From the NCBI GenBank assembly GCA_934215475.1, contig CAKPZY010000002.1, positions 1-64,000 on the forward strand: DNA of 64,000 nt, given 5' to 3'. How positions within the stretch are numbered: the stretch's first letter is position 1; every line of letters starts with the position of its first letter. Below the pieces are notes generated by a model. That model did no database searches. It was not told the origin of the DNA and was given only the letters and a program-made list of their open reading frames with translations. The translations under genes were made by a program, and so were the position numbers. Shown one piece after another: positions 27,004-35,819 of the stretch. The DNA is from an uncultured Ligilactobacillus sp. (GTDB taxonomy: Bacteria > Bacillota > Bacilli > Lactobacillales > Lactobacillaceae).

Positions 27004-28500
27004 TTATTTCTTGAGTCGTACTACTTTATCGGCCACTTCGCCAATAAAATGCTGATCATGTTCGATCAACAAGACTGTCGGTTGGGTTCTCGACAACAGT
27101 TGGATCAGCTGATCTTGGTTATACGTATCCAAGTAATTCAACGGTTCATCCCAAACATATAGTTCTGCCTCCTGTGACAAGGATTTGGCAACTTCTACTC
27201 GTTTTTGCTGCCCCATGCTCATATTCTCGATCCGCTGGTTAAATACTTCTCTTTCGAGGCCTAATTTGTGTAAATTATTCAAAAACATTTCGAAATCCAA
27301 CTGATGCTCGCTTGCAAAATCTTGAAGTGTACCCGTATTATTTTCGTACATTTGCCGAATGTAGCTAATGCTAATATTTGCAGGGATTCGAATTTCTCCC
27401 GTGACCTTTCCGGTAAACTTTCCTGTGAGAGCGCGCAAAATACTGGTTTTGCCACTGCCGTTCGGACCTTCTAAAGCAACGCATTGCCCGCGCTTGACAT
27501 TAAAACTAACTGGCGCAAATAATGAGTGCTTATCATAATGCAGTTCTAAGTTGGCAGTATGGACCAAAGTCTTGTGATGGGAACTTTTGTAAGCCAAGGA
27601 CAAGGGATCAATGAATTCAATATTCTTCAGCAATTTCTTCTTTTCACTGATCTCATTATCCATCCGCTTTTTCAAACTTTTTGAGCGCTTCATTGTTCTG
27701 GCTGCGCGTGCGCTAGTGGGGCCATCATGCCCCGTTCCACCACTGCCAAAAATATGCGGGTTGCCGTGGTTATCACTTTCACGTGATTCAGCCCACCGCT
27801 TTTTATCTGCACTTGTTTGTTTTAAACGACCAATATCCTTTTTCAGTTTGGTGTTTTGCTGAGTTTCATACTCATCTCGCAAGCCCTTTTCATGCTGATA
27901 AGTCGAATAATTTCCGTGATATAACTCAAGCTTCATTTTCTCAATGGCCAAAATATGGTTGCAACATGCGTCAATAAAGTCACGGTCATGACTGACTACC
28001 ACAAAGCCCTGTTTTTTATTCTTCAAATATTCTGCGACCTGGACACGACCATCAATATCCAGGTGATTGGTTGGCTCATCGATCAATGGAAATCCATTAT
28101 CGTCTGTAAAGAGCAAAGCCAGCATTAACTTAGTTTGCTCTCCCCCTGACAAAATTTCAAACGGGCGCCATAAAAGATCCGGATCAACCCCCATCTGGTT
28201 GAGCTCTCGTTCCAGTTGCCACTCTTCAAATGAATTATTTTCACTTAAAGCATAAATCGCTAACTGCGACTGATCAGTAGCTTCCTGCGGAAAATAGGTA
28301 AAATCAACTTGTTGCGTAATTTCTCCTTGATATTCCAATTTTCCCTGTAAGAGCTTGAGCAAAGTTGTTTTCCCACGACCGTTTCTACCAAACAGGCCCA
28401 ACTTCCACTCGGAATCCAGGTTCAGATCAACATCTTGGAATAGTGGCCTTTCCTGACCCGGATAGCTAAACGTTAAGTGTTTAATTTCAATTTGAGACAT
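27004..28500 (-). CDS. ABC-F family ATPase, Lsa-type (ribosome protection)
   Basis: A 498-residue cytoplasmic protein with two ABC cassettes and no membrane domain. The first cassette has GRNGRGKTT, LSGGEQTK and LIDEPTNHLD. The second has GPNGSGKTS, MSMGQQKRVEVA and VWDEPLNYLD. They are joined by a charged linker (about 200-300), the part that reaches the ribosome's peptidyl-transferase centre. Size and arrangement match Lsa/Vga-type proteins that displace lincosamides, pleuromutilins or streptogramin A. Start ATG 28500 lies 6 nt after GGGG inside the palindrome CAAAAGGGGCTTTTG. A long structured leader lies upstream. Resistance is inferred, not shown. Confidence 0.88.
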   Translation of the reverse strand: MSQIEIKHLTFSYPGQERPLFQDVDLNLDSEWKLGLFGRNGRGKTTLLKLLQGKLEYQGEITQQVDFTYFPQEATDQSQLAIYALSENNSFEEWQLERELNQMGVDPDLLWRPFEILSGGEQTKLMLALLFTDDNGFPLIDEPTNHLDIDGRVQVAEYLKNKKQGFVVVSHDRDFIDACCNHILAIEKMKLELYHGNYSTYQHEKGLRDEYETQQNTKLKKDIGRLKQTSADKKRWAESRESDNHGNPHIFGSGGTGHDGPTSARAARTMKRSKSLKKRMDNEISEKKKLLKNIEFIDPLSLAYKSSHHKTLVHTANLELHYDKHSLFAPVSFNVKRGQCVALEGPNGSGKTSILRALTGKFTGKVTGEIRIPANISISYIRQMYENNTGTLQDFASEHQLDFEMFLNNLHKLGLEREVFNQRIENMSMGQQKRVEVAKSLSQEAELYVWDEPLNYLDTYNQDQLIQLLSRTQPTVLLIEHDQHFIGEVADKVVRLKK

Positions 28501-28503
28501 CAA

Positions 28504-28878
28504 AAGCCCCTTTTGCTGTTGAAGAGCAATGAGACATTGCAGTATTTACTCGGCTGACTAGTAATCAAGCAAAGTTTGATCCATTGTAGAGACCAGCTTA
28601 AACTGCAATTTGATTATCATTGCTCGGATTTGAAGGGCAAGGTTGGAGCTTCAAAAATTAAATTTCTGCCATTGGTCAATGTTCAAGCACACAAAAAGAC
28701 CCACGGCTGAGATAATTTAACTTTAAGAACCATTATAGTGAACACTAAATAAGCGGTACTACCCACCTTGCCCAGTAACAATAGTTTTGTAAAGTTAAAT
28801 TAGTTTCTCAACGCTTGGATCGCTCGCTTTCGTTATTAAGTTATCAGTAGTATAGCAAAAACAGACGTAAAAAGCCAA
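28504..28878 (-). promoter_or_regulatory. Promoter and long structured leader of the ABC-F gene
   Basis: On the minus strand TTGGCT (28878-28873), an 18-bp spacer and TATACT (28854-28849) form a promoter, giving a leader of about 340 nt. It holds several inverted repeats: TAATTTAACTTTA/TAAAGTTAAATTA (13 bp perfect, 28713-28725 with 28790-28802); GAGCAATGA..ATTGCAGT with its complement (28524-28543 and 28602-28625, about 17 bp); an inner ATCAAGCAAAGTTTGAT; and CAAAAGGGGCTTTTG around the ribosome binding site. ABC-F resistance genes are commonly induced by leader attenuation, and this layout fits that. Confidence 0.6.
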
Positions 28879-28991
28879 GTGTATGATTACAAAATAATTC
28901 TGCTAATTTGTAAAAAATGCTTGCATTCTATTTCACTTTTGCCAGATTTGTAGGATAATGTGGTTAATGAAATAAGCAAGGAGATGTGTTT

Positions 28992-29171
28992 TTGATTTTT
29001 GAAACGATCCAAGCCCTTGCAGTTGCCAAAAATATCCCAGTTCGTACCATCGAAATTGCTTTAGGCCTGCCTGATGGCACGATTAGAACGTGGAATCAAA
29101 CGGCACCTTGCAATAAGCTCGCAGCGGTAGCCCGATACTTTGAAGTTCCAATAGAAACATTTTTAAACTAA
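28992..29171 (+). CDS. Tiny XRE-like helix-turn-helix protein
   Basis: A 59-residue protein that is little more than one helix-turn-helix domain: FETIQALAVAKNIPVRTIEI, then LGLPDGTIRTWNQTAPCNKL and a closing VARYFEVPIETFL. This is the standard XRE five-helix order. Start TTG 28992 lies 8 nt after AAGGAG; the GTG at 28986 is only 2 nt away from it. It faces away from the ABC-F gene. It is complete for the domain and could regulate itself or the neighbouring ABC-F leader promoter; the target is unknown. Confidence 0.75.
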   Translation: MIFETIQALAVAKNIPVRTIEIALGLPDGTIRTWNQTAPCNKLAAVARYFEVPIETFLN

Positions 29172-29184
29172 GTAAGCTAAAAAT

Positions 29185-29219
29185 AGCCTCGCACTTAAAA
29201 CCTGAGTGCAAGGCTTTTT
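29185..29219 (+). terminator. Terminator after the small HTH gene
   Basis: AGCCTcGCACT pairs with AGTGCaAGGCT and is followed by TTTTT. Confidence 0.92.
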
Positions 29220-29239
29220 AATTTGTATTCATGATAAAA

Positions 29240-29716
29240 CTAGGACGCTCCGATCCGCTTCAAATACGTCGTAGTTATTGGTTCATTTTTCACATAGCTG
29301 TATAATTTATACTGATTTTTTTCTAAAAACTGTTTTTGTTCAACGGTTGTGTCTTGTTGATCGCCTTTCAGCGCTGACCAAGTTTCGGGGATCAAGTTAA
29401 TTGCGCCAACTCCCTTAGTGACCAAATTATTAAAGGCTCGTTGGTCTTTTTGTTTGATTTCTGGTACTTTCTTAAGACCAATATAACTAAAATAGTATTT
29501 CATAACATAATGATATGTTGTCCTGTTCTTGTCGCCTGCTCTATTTGGTTCTACCAACTTACCATCGGGAAAAAGCAAAATTGCTTTACCACTCTGGCCC
29601 ACAAAATTTAGCTCCGCGCTGTCACTGACAAATTTTTCTAACGCTTGTGGATCAAACAATGGATTTGATTGTATCTGTGATCGTGCTTGCAGCTTTAAAA
29701 CATTCTGCTTGCTCAT
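29240..29716 (-). CDS. Conserved-looking hypothetical protein, 158 residues
   Basis: A soluble, lysine- and glutamine-rich protein (SKQNVLKLQARSQIQSNP at the start) with no signal peptide or membrane segment. The middle (ELNFVGQSGKAILLFPDGKL) suggests a beta-rich core. No family is recognised and no catalytic motif is evident. The ATG follows GAGGAG. It is 36 bp downstream of another small unknown gene on the same strand and probably co-transcribed with it. Confidence 0.65.
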   Translation of the reverse strand: MSKQNVLKLQARSQIQSNPLFDPQALEKFVSDSAELNFVGQSGKAILLFPDGKLVEPNRAGDKNRTTYHYVMKYYFSYIGLKKVPEIKQKDQRAFNNLVTKGVGAINLIPETWSALKGDQQDTTVEQKQFLEKNQYKLYSYVKNEPITTTYLKRIGAS

Positions 29717-29752
29717 ATTTCTCTCCTCGAATTGTTTTAACGTACTCTTTGA

Positions 29753-30037
29753 TCAGGGTTCAAGCAATTCAGCCAAGCGGACCAGATCAGCTTGGCTTAA
29801 TTGAGCCATCGGCTGCTCAAAACCTAATTGACCTAAACTTTCTGTCATTTGCTTTTTACCTGCGTTCAAAACATCTAGCTGTTTTTCATATTCATTCACT
29901 TTTTGCTTCAAAGTTTCTTCATTGGGGTTATCTTCTTCTTGTAATTTATTTAACTCAGCAATCGTCTGATTTAATTTGTCTGCTTGAGCAAAATAATGCC
30001 GTAGATATTTTTTTGCTTCATCTGAATTAATTATCAA
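29753..30037 (-). CDS. Hypothetical coiled-coil protein, 94 residues
   Basis: A short, strongly charged protein predicted to be almost wholly helical. Residues 15-70 (QADKLNQTIAELNKLQEE and EYEKQLDVLNAG) show heptad-like leucine spacing. No homologue is recognised. The start is uncertain: a TTG at 30037 lies only 3 nt after AAGGAGG, so translation may begin a few codons later. It is upstream of the 158-residue unknown gene on the same strand. Confidence 0.55.
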   Translation of the reverse strand: MIINSDEAKKYLRHYFAQADKLNQTIAELNKLQEEDNPNEETLKQKVNEYEKQLDVLNAGKKQMTESLGQLGFEQPMAQLSQADLVRLAELLEP

Positions 30038-30234
30038 AGACCTCCTTAACCTTTAAAGCTGACATTCTAACTTGCCTGGAGCATTTTTTCAAGTCAGGTT
30101 AGTAAAAAGAATTGACAGCTATCGTTTATTGTTTTTGTTTGGTAAACACCAGCTAAATTAATTCTTGACTAATAATAGTGAGTCATGATCACACATCACA
30201 TGAAACTACTATGTTTACCATCTTCCATCTGGAC

Positions 30235-31578
30235 TTAATAGAGGTATTGCAAGTCGCTAGCTGTAGTTGGATAGGCAAACAAAGTCCTTTTGACCTTCGC
30301 AGCTGAAAATTTCTCACCGATCAACAATTGCAAGTAATTGATCATCTCGTCGGCTGCGTAACTTAAACAAGCTGCTCCAACAACCTGATCATTCACTTTA
30401 TCTGTAATTAATTGAACCAAAGCTTCTTTTTCGTGTTGGCGCTTATATGTGATCCAACTTGCCACAGAAACAGTCTTGATTTGATAACGCACTTCATCTT
30501 TAAGAGCTTGTTTTTCTGTAAAACCTACTTGAGCTAATTTAGGCAAAGAAAATACAACCGTTGGGATCTGCGGGTAGCTGATCTCAGCGTCCTTGCCAGC
30601 AAGTTGAGACGCCACATATGCGGCTTCAAATCCTGCTACTGGTGTTAGTTTAGGAACAGGAGACGCTGCAGCATCACCGATAGCATATATATGGGCAGCT
30701 GTCGAACGCAGGTGCCGGTCGACGATCACTCCTTGGTTAGAGTATTCGACGCCCGCCTGAGTTAGACCTAGATCATCGACATTTGGCTGGCGGCCTACTG
30801 CAGCAAAGACTAGTTTGGTATCCTTCTCGAAGTTGCTTGACCCATTTACTTTGAACCCATTTTTCGTTTGCTTTACTCCAGATACTTCTTGGTCGAAGAC
30901 AAAATTGACGCCTGCCAAACGCATTTGTTTTACTAATGCTGCTACTAATTTACGGGGGAAGCTCTTCAAAGGCTGCGAATTATGGAGGATCACTGTAACG
31001 CTTGCCCCTGCCGAAACGGCGATCCCAGCTAACTCGAAGGCTACATAACCTCCGCCAATGACCGTAATGTCTGACGGCAAGCTGTCAAGGTCTAAGAAAT
31101 CCGTGCTTGTCCGGAGATATTCTTCTCCAGGAATATCCAACAAGCGTGGCCGCTGACCAGTGGCAATAATAAAGTTATCTGCCTTCAAGAGATGGGAGCC
31201 AACTTGAATAGTTTTGGAGCTCATAAAATTTGCATGACCCACATAAGTCTGAAGGCCGGATGAATCCAAACTTTTCTTGGTGGCTGGACTTATTTCACTG
31301 GTATAAGCACGCTTGTTAGCCATCAATTTCTGCCAATCGACCGAGATCTGAGGCTCCAAACCGTTACCAGCAAATAAACCAGCTCTCTGCTTCACTTCCA
31401 CGGCAGCATACAAAATTTTTTTCGGGTCACACCCGCGATTCGGACAGGTCCCCCCCCAGAGATCTTCTTCTATGATGGCCACCTTTTTACCTTGTGCCTG
31501 AATCGCAGAAGCAGCGGCGATCCCGCCGGGGCCAGCACCAATTACAATTGCAGCATACTTTTCTGTTTCTTGTGTCAT
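30235..31578 (-). CDS. FAD-dependent pyridine-nucleotide disulfide oxidoreductase homologue
   Basis: A 447-residue two-dinucleotide-binding flavoprotein. The N-terminal FAD fold is VIGAGPGGIAAASAI. The redox pair C45/C50 lies in GGTCPNRGCDPKK (C-x4-C, as in glutathione reductase). NAD(P) binding is ITVIGGGYVAFELAG and the second FAD motif is IYAIGDAA. The dimerisation domain ends in LFAYPTTASDL, where the family has H-P-T-x-x-E: the catalytic histidine is replaced by tyrosine and the glutamate is absent. The start is ATG 31578, after AAGGAG. It follows the osmoprotectant ATPase gene by 4 bp, so it is part of that operon. Substrate unknown. Confidence 0.85.
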   Translation of the reverse strand: MTQETEKYAAIVIGAGPGGIAAASAIQAQGKKVAIIEEDLWGGTCPNRGCDPKKILYAAVEVKQRAGLFAGNGLEPQISVDWQKLMANKRAYTSEISPATKKSLDSSGLQTYVGHANFMSSKTIQVGSHLLKADNFIIATGQRPRLLDIPGEEYLRTSTDFLDLDSLPSDITVIGGGYVAFELAGIAVSAGASVTVILHNSQPLKSFPRKLVAALVKQMRLAGVNFVFDQEVSGVKQTKNGFKVNGSSNFEKDTKLVFAAVGRQPNVDDLGLTQAGVEYSNQGVIVDRHLRSTAAHIYAIGDAAASPVPKLTPVAGFEAAYVASQLAGKDAEISYPQIPTVVFSLPKLAQVGFTEKQALKDEVRYQIKTVSVASWITYKRQHEKEALVQLITDKVNDQVVGAACLSYAADEMINYLQLLIGEKFSAAKVKRTLFAYPTTASDLQYLY

Positions 31579-31582
31579 TAGT

Positions 31583-32560
31583 TCATTCTCCTTGTTCTGC
31601 ATTTTCACTCAGATAGTTTAATAGCATTTGCCTATCTACATATCTTGACTCTTGACTATTAGGCATAGAGATTGCCACGTATTCCTTCTCACTTAAAGCT
31701 TTGAGTAGGTCTTGTAAAACCGCATCCGCAGGCAAATGGACGATGTTGTCCTTTTTTACAGGCGGTAATTGTGTCACATCTTGAACCGCTAAAAGAACTT
31801 TATCTACGGGAGTTTCGTAAATATTTTTAGAAATGCTACTTTGAAAGAAGTCGCGTACAAAGTCATTGGCTGGATGACGTGCAATCTCTTGCGGCGTAGC
31901 TGCTTGCAATAATTGTCCCTTGCTCATGATCCCGATCCGATCCCCTATTTTTAAAGCCTCATCCATATCATGAGTAACAAAGATGATCGTATTGTGCAGC
32001 TGTTCGTGTAATTTCAGTACGAGCTCTTGTAGGCTCGCACGTGATATCGGATCTAGGGCGCTAAAGGGTTCGTCCATCAAAACTATCGGCGGCTTCGAGG
32101 ACATCGCCCGTAAGATACCGACTCTTTGCTGCTCTCCTCCTGATAATTCACGCGGATAACGATCACGGTATTTTGTTGGGTCCAGGCCAACTTGCTCCAA
32201 TAATGAATCTGCTAATTCTTTTAGCTGTGCCTTAGGCGTACCCTTCATTTCAGGTATCAAATTGACATTTTGTGCAACAGTCATGTTAGGAAACAAGGCG
32301 ATCTGCTGCAAAACGTAACCCATCATCCAGCGCAGTTCTTTCAGTGGGTAACTTGCAGCTGGTTTACCATTGACAAATACCTCGCCAGCGCTGGGTTGTT
32401 CGAGCCGGTTGATCATTTTTAAGGAAGTAGTTTTGCCGCTCCCTGAAGATCCAACCAGCACAAATCGCTCTCCCTGTTGAATATTCATGTCCATATTGGA
32501 GATAACAGTATTGGTACCATAAGTTTTTTTAACATCACGAAACTCAATTGCAGCAGCCAT
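31583..32560 (-). CDS. Glycine betaine/carnitine/choline ABC transporter, ATP-binding protein
   Basis: A 325-residue OpuCA/OpuBA-type ATPase. Walker A is VGSSGSGKTT, the signature LSGGEQQRV, Walker B IVLMDEPFSALD and the H-loop VTHDMDE. A C-terminal regulatory segment (about 240-325), in the place of the CBS pair of OpuCA, is poorly conserved. It energises compatible-solute uptake under osmotic stress. The start codon directly abuts the stop of the permease/binding-protein gene (TAA-ATG), so they are coupled. The oxidoreductase gene follows 4 bp later. Confidence 0.9.
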   Translation of the reverse strand: MAAAIEFRDVKKTYGTNTVISNMDMNIQQGERFVLVGSSGSGKTTSLKMINRLEQPSAGEVFVNGKPAASYPLKELRWMMGYVLQQIALFPNMTVAQNVNLIPEMKGTPKAQLKELADSLLEQVGLDPTKYRDRYPRELSGGEQQRVGILRAMSSKPPIVLMDEPFSALDPISRASLQELVLKLHEQLHNTIIFVTHDMDEALKIGDRIGIMSKGQLLQAATPQEIARHPANDFVRDFFQSSISKNIYETPVDKVLLAVQDVTQLPPVKKDNIVHLPADAVLQDLLKALSEKEYVAISMPNSQESRYVDRQMLLNYLSENAEQGE

Positions 32561-34090
32561 TTAATCACCTTCCTTCAATAAGTTATGACTTACTAAATAG
32601 TGACGCGCCACGGTTGCAGGTGCTTTGTCTTGGACATTAACTTCGTAATTCATTTCTTGCATCTGCTTTTCAGTGATCTTACCGCCTAATTTATTCAAAC
32701 TCTTGACTATCTTTGGATGTTTGTCCGCAAAATCTTGTTTCATCAAAGGTGCCCCTTGATAGGTGGGAAACATATGCTTGTTATCTTGTAAAATACTTAA
32801 GTGGTACTGCCGCAATTCACTATCCGTTGAATATGCATCAACTATATTGACTCTATTCTTAGCAATTGCCTGATAACGCAATGCCGGCTCCATCGATTTA
32901 ACAGGAAAATTCAGGCCATAAGTCCGCTTGATCCCTTTTAACCCATCACCGCGGTCTATAAATTCTAACGTCATTCCACCTTGTAATAGCGGCTGAACAT
33001 TTTGCAAATCACTGATCGTAGATAAGTGGTGCTCCTTTTTAAATTCGTCTCTTACAGCTAAAGCATATGAGTTGTTATATTTCATTGGTTTCAACAGGTC
33101 CAGCTTATCTTGCTGACGCATTATTCCTTTTGCCTGTCTGTATGTTTCACCAGCAGTCAAGCCAGTCGTCTTTTGGGGCTTTTTGGCCAAAGTTTCTAAG
33201 ACTGTCCCCGTAAATTCCGGGTAAATATCGATCTGATCATTTTTTAAAGCATTGAATAAAAATGTGGTTTTCCCAAAATTGGGCTTCAAAGTGACCTTAA
33301 CGTGTGAATCGCTTTGCTCTATCATTTGTTTATACATATTGATCAAGATCTCCGGTTCAGAACCTAATTTGCCGGCGATAGTAACTGTTTCTGTTCGATT
33401 CACGTAAGCACTGTATCCGGTGCCGCCAACCAACAGGAGCACGATCACTGCCAACACTGAGATGGCAGTTTTAAAAGTGGCGTGCTCAAGCCATTTGATC
33501 AGGGCACTCATAGCGATCGCCAAAACACCTGAAGCAACCGCACCGATCAGTATCAGAGAAGTATTATTGCGGTCGATACCTAACAAAATAAACGTCCCTA
33601 AACCACCGGCACCAATCAAAGCAGCTAAGGTCGCAGTTCCAATTATCAGAACTAAGGCCGTCCTGATCCCTGAAATAATCGTAGGCGTTGCTAAAGGCAA
33701 CTCGACTTTAAAAAGCTTTTTCATGCGTGACATTCCAAAAGCATCAGCTGCTTCTTCAAGCGCCGGGTCGATCTGGGTTAAACCGACATATGTATTCTGA
33801 AAGATTGGCAGCAAAGCATAAACTACCAAGGCGATCACTGCGGGTATCGTCCCAATACCTACGAGGGGAATCAACAACCCAAGTAGTGCAAGAGAAGGAA
33901 TAGTCTGCAATACACCAGTGAATTGCAGCAAAAATTCAGCCACCTTGGGATGCTTTACGACCCAGATCGCCAGCGGGATCGCAATGACCAGTGCAATCAA
34001 AAGAGAAACTGTCGAGATCTGCAAGTGTTGGAGCAAAGCTTGCCAGAGTTCGCCTCTTCTTTCGCTAAAAGTTTGGATAATTTGTTCCAT
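32561..34090 (-). CDS. Fused osmoprotectant ABC permease and substrate-binding protein
   Basis: A 509-residue protein. The first 220 residues are an OpuCB/OpuBB-type permease domain (five or six helices, EEAADAFGMSRMKKLFKVELPLATPTIISG coupling helix near 115). After another transmembrane anchor (about 210-232) comes an OpuAC-type solute-binding domain (about 237-500) that starts VTIAGKLGSEPEILINMYK and has an IDIYPEFTGTVLE motif. Such fusions tether the binding protein to the outer face. Substrate is probably choline, carnitine or betaine; the exact one is not decided. The ATG follows AAAGGA. Confidence 0.88.
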   Translation of the reverse strand: MEQIIQTFSERRGELWQALLQHLQISTVSLLIALVIAIPLAIWVVKHPKVAEFLLQFTGVLQTIPSLALLGLLIPLVGIGTIPAVIALVVYALLPIFQNTYVGLTQIDPALEEAADAFGMSRMKKLFKVELPLATPTIISGIRTALVLIIGTATLAALIGAGGLGTFILLGIDRNNTSLILIGAVASGVLAIAMSALIKWLEHATFKTAISVLAVIVLLLVGGTGYSAYVNRTETVTIAGKLGSEPEILINMYKQMIEQSDSHVKVTLKPNFGKTTFLFNALKNDQIDIYPEFTGTVLETLAKKPQKTTGLTAGETYRQAKGIMRQQDKLDLLKPMKYNNSYALAVRDEFKKEHHLSTISDLQNVQPLLQGGMTLEFIDRGDGLKGIKRTYGLNFPVKSMEPALRYQAIAKNRVNIVDAYSTDSELRQYHLSILQDNKHMFPTYQGAPLMKQDFADKHPKIVKSLNKLGGKITEKQMQEMNYEVNVQDKAPATVARHYLVSHNLLKEGD

Positions 34091-34542
34091 GATATTTATC
34101 CTTTCACGTCATTATTTAAAATGAACTATAAGTTCGAACACACAAATAATTCGCGCCGCGCTGAGTTTTCGAGCTGCTTACCACAAATTTCGATAAGCCC
34201 CGATTTGAGCTCCTAAGCGCTTTCCTGCATTTACCATAGCAATTATTTAGCTCTGAGAAAAGAAAAATCCCTCACAGTATAAAACCAGCTAATTATGTAT
34301 GATTTTATAGCCCTTAACTTTACATCTTCGTATGCCTCTATTTATCATTACTTGAAATCATTACGATTCTTCTATTAGCTAAAAGTGAATATAGCATAAC
34401 ATTTAACTTAACATTGATTAAGTGCTAGGATGTATTTAATGACTCTTAGCAGTGATCAACCTCCTGGTATAAGAAAGTTAGAATTAACGGAAGCCACAAG
34501 GTTACCCATTCTTGATTTTGAACAGAAAGGAAGTTACCTGCT
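34091..34542. other. Divergent intergenic region (osmoprotectant operon / glycosyltransferase)
   Basis: This 452-bp stretch separates two divergent units. A minus-strand TATACT (34281-34276) is a possible -10 for the osmoprotectant operon. TTGATT near 34414 is a possible -35 for the glycosyltransferase. There is no convincing ORF, RNA or operator. Confidence 0.4.
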
Positions 34543-35610
34543 ATGAAAATTACTTTAGTGACACAATTTTTAGAAGGACACGGAGGAACTGAAAGAGTCA
34601 TTTCTGAATTGATCAACCATGATTTGGCCAATTGCTACCAAGTCTTAGTTACCAGCAGTGGCGAAAAGCCGGAATGGTTGCAGTGGATCACGCGCAAAGA
34701 AGGATACGAGGTGAAGATCTGCCATAAACCCGGAGAAGCTATAGTCAAAGAGTTTATTAAGTCCAACATCCTCAACTGCCGGCCTGACATCGTCATCGCA
34801 TTGGAAGGCCGAGCCAATCGAGTGGCTGACAAACTGCGGAAAGATCATGGTTTGGATTATAAAATTATTTCTTGGAGCCATACCTCGATCAAGGAAGGCG
34901 GCTTTTTTGTCCCAGAAGATTTAAAGCATGCTGATTATCATTTAGCGATCAGTTCAGGGATTCAAAGGCAGTTAATTGCCGACGGTGTCTCTGCAGATAA
35001 AATTTTCTTAGTCTATAATCCTGTGATCATCCAGCACTCAGACCCAATCAAGGCCCCGGCAGCTGGAAAACCGTTCCACCCAATTTTTATTGGCCGTATG
35101 ATCTTTGAAGAACAAAAAAATGTTCACATGCTGTTGGATTCGCTCAAGAATTTCCCTCAGCCTTGGCAGTTAGATATGTATGGCAAGGGATATGACATGG
35201 ATAAAATCAAAGGCTACGCAAAAAAGCTCGGCATTGCAGAGAACATCAATATGCATGGTTGGGTCCCTGACCCATGGAAAGATATCGATGAAGCAGACTG
35301 CTTGTTACTAGCATCAAACTACGAGGGATTCCCGATGGTGTTAGTCGAAGCGTTGTCCCGCGGCTTGCCGGTTATCTCCACCGACTGTCCTACTGGTCCG
35401 GAAGATATTGTGAACTCTAAAAACGGCATTTTAACCCCGGTCAATGACCCACAAGCTTTCGCCAATGCTTGTTTGGATCTCTATCAAGATCGGGCCACGT
35501 TTGATAGAAATGAAGTCCAGCATTCAATTGACAAATTTTCTGTATCCCATTACATTGACCACCTTGAAAAAATCTATAAAATCGTAGAGCCGGTACCTTC
35601 TGATTCATGA
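34543..35610 (+). CDS. GT4-family glycosyltransferase
   Basis: A 355-residue GT-B fold retaining glycosyltransferase. The N-terminal FLEGHGGTERVISELI holds the acceptor-side glycine-rich loop, and PIFIGRMIFEEQKN starts the nucleotide-sugar half. The E-x7-E motif is in EGFPMVLVEALSRGLPVI (about 263-280). It resembles WaaB/CapM-like hexosyl transferases that build cell-wall or extracellular polysaccharide, probably from UDP-sugars. No signal or membrane segment is seen. It is monocistronic; donor and acceptor are unknown. The ATG follows AAAGGAAG. Confidence 0.87.
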   Translation: MKITLVTQFLEGHGGTERVISELINHDLANCYQVLVTSSGEKPEWLQWITRKEGYEVKICHKPGEAIVKEFIKSNILNCRPDIVIALEGRANRVADKLRKDHGLDYKIISWSHTSIKEGGFFVPEDLKHADYHLAISSGIQRQLIADGVSADKIFLVYNPVIIQHSDPIKAPAAGKPFHPIFIGRMIFEEQKNVHMLLDSLKNFPQPWQLDMYGKGYDMDKIKGYAKKLGIAENINMHGWVPDPWKDIDEADCLLLASNYEGFPMVLVEALSRGLPVISTDCPTGPEDIVNSKNGILTPVNDPQAFANACLDLYQDRATFDRNEVQHSIDKFSVSHYIDHLEKIYKIVEPVPSDS

Positions 35611-35742
35611 AGTTAGGATGAACTAGATATGTTTCCTACCAGTTTTTAATTGAATCGATCCTAACAATTGACGCGTTGCTGCAAATTGATTGCCGCTTCG
35701 TGTTTTTTTATGGCTTAATTTAAGCTTGCACTATAACAAAAA

Positions 35743-35787
35743 GAACTCCCTAGCAGCAAAATTTATGAGGAGATTGCTAGGAAGTTC
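35743..35787. terminator. Bidirectional terminator between glycosyltransferase and NatB-like genes
   Basis: GAACTccCTAGCA pairs with TGCTAGgaAGTTC, with ATTTTTTC on the plus side and CTTTTTG on the minus side. It is placed between convergent genes. Confidence 0.85.
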
Positions 35788-35819
35788 GTGATTTTTTCAA
35801 GAGTATCTTATTTTAATTA

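Noticed and set aside
28664..28678. Four-codon upstream peptide (Met-Ala-Glu-Ile) in the ABC-F leader
   Set aside because: There is no Shine-Dalgarno in front of its ATG; it could still matter for attenuation but cannot be supported from sequence alone.
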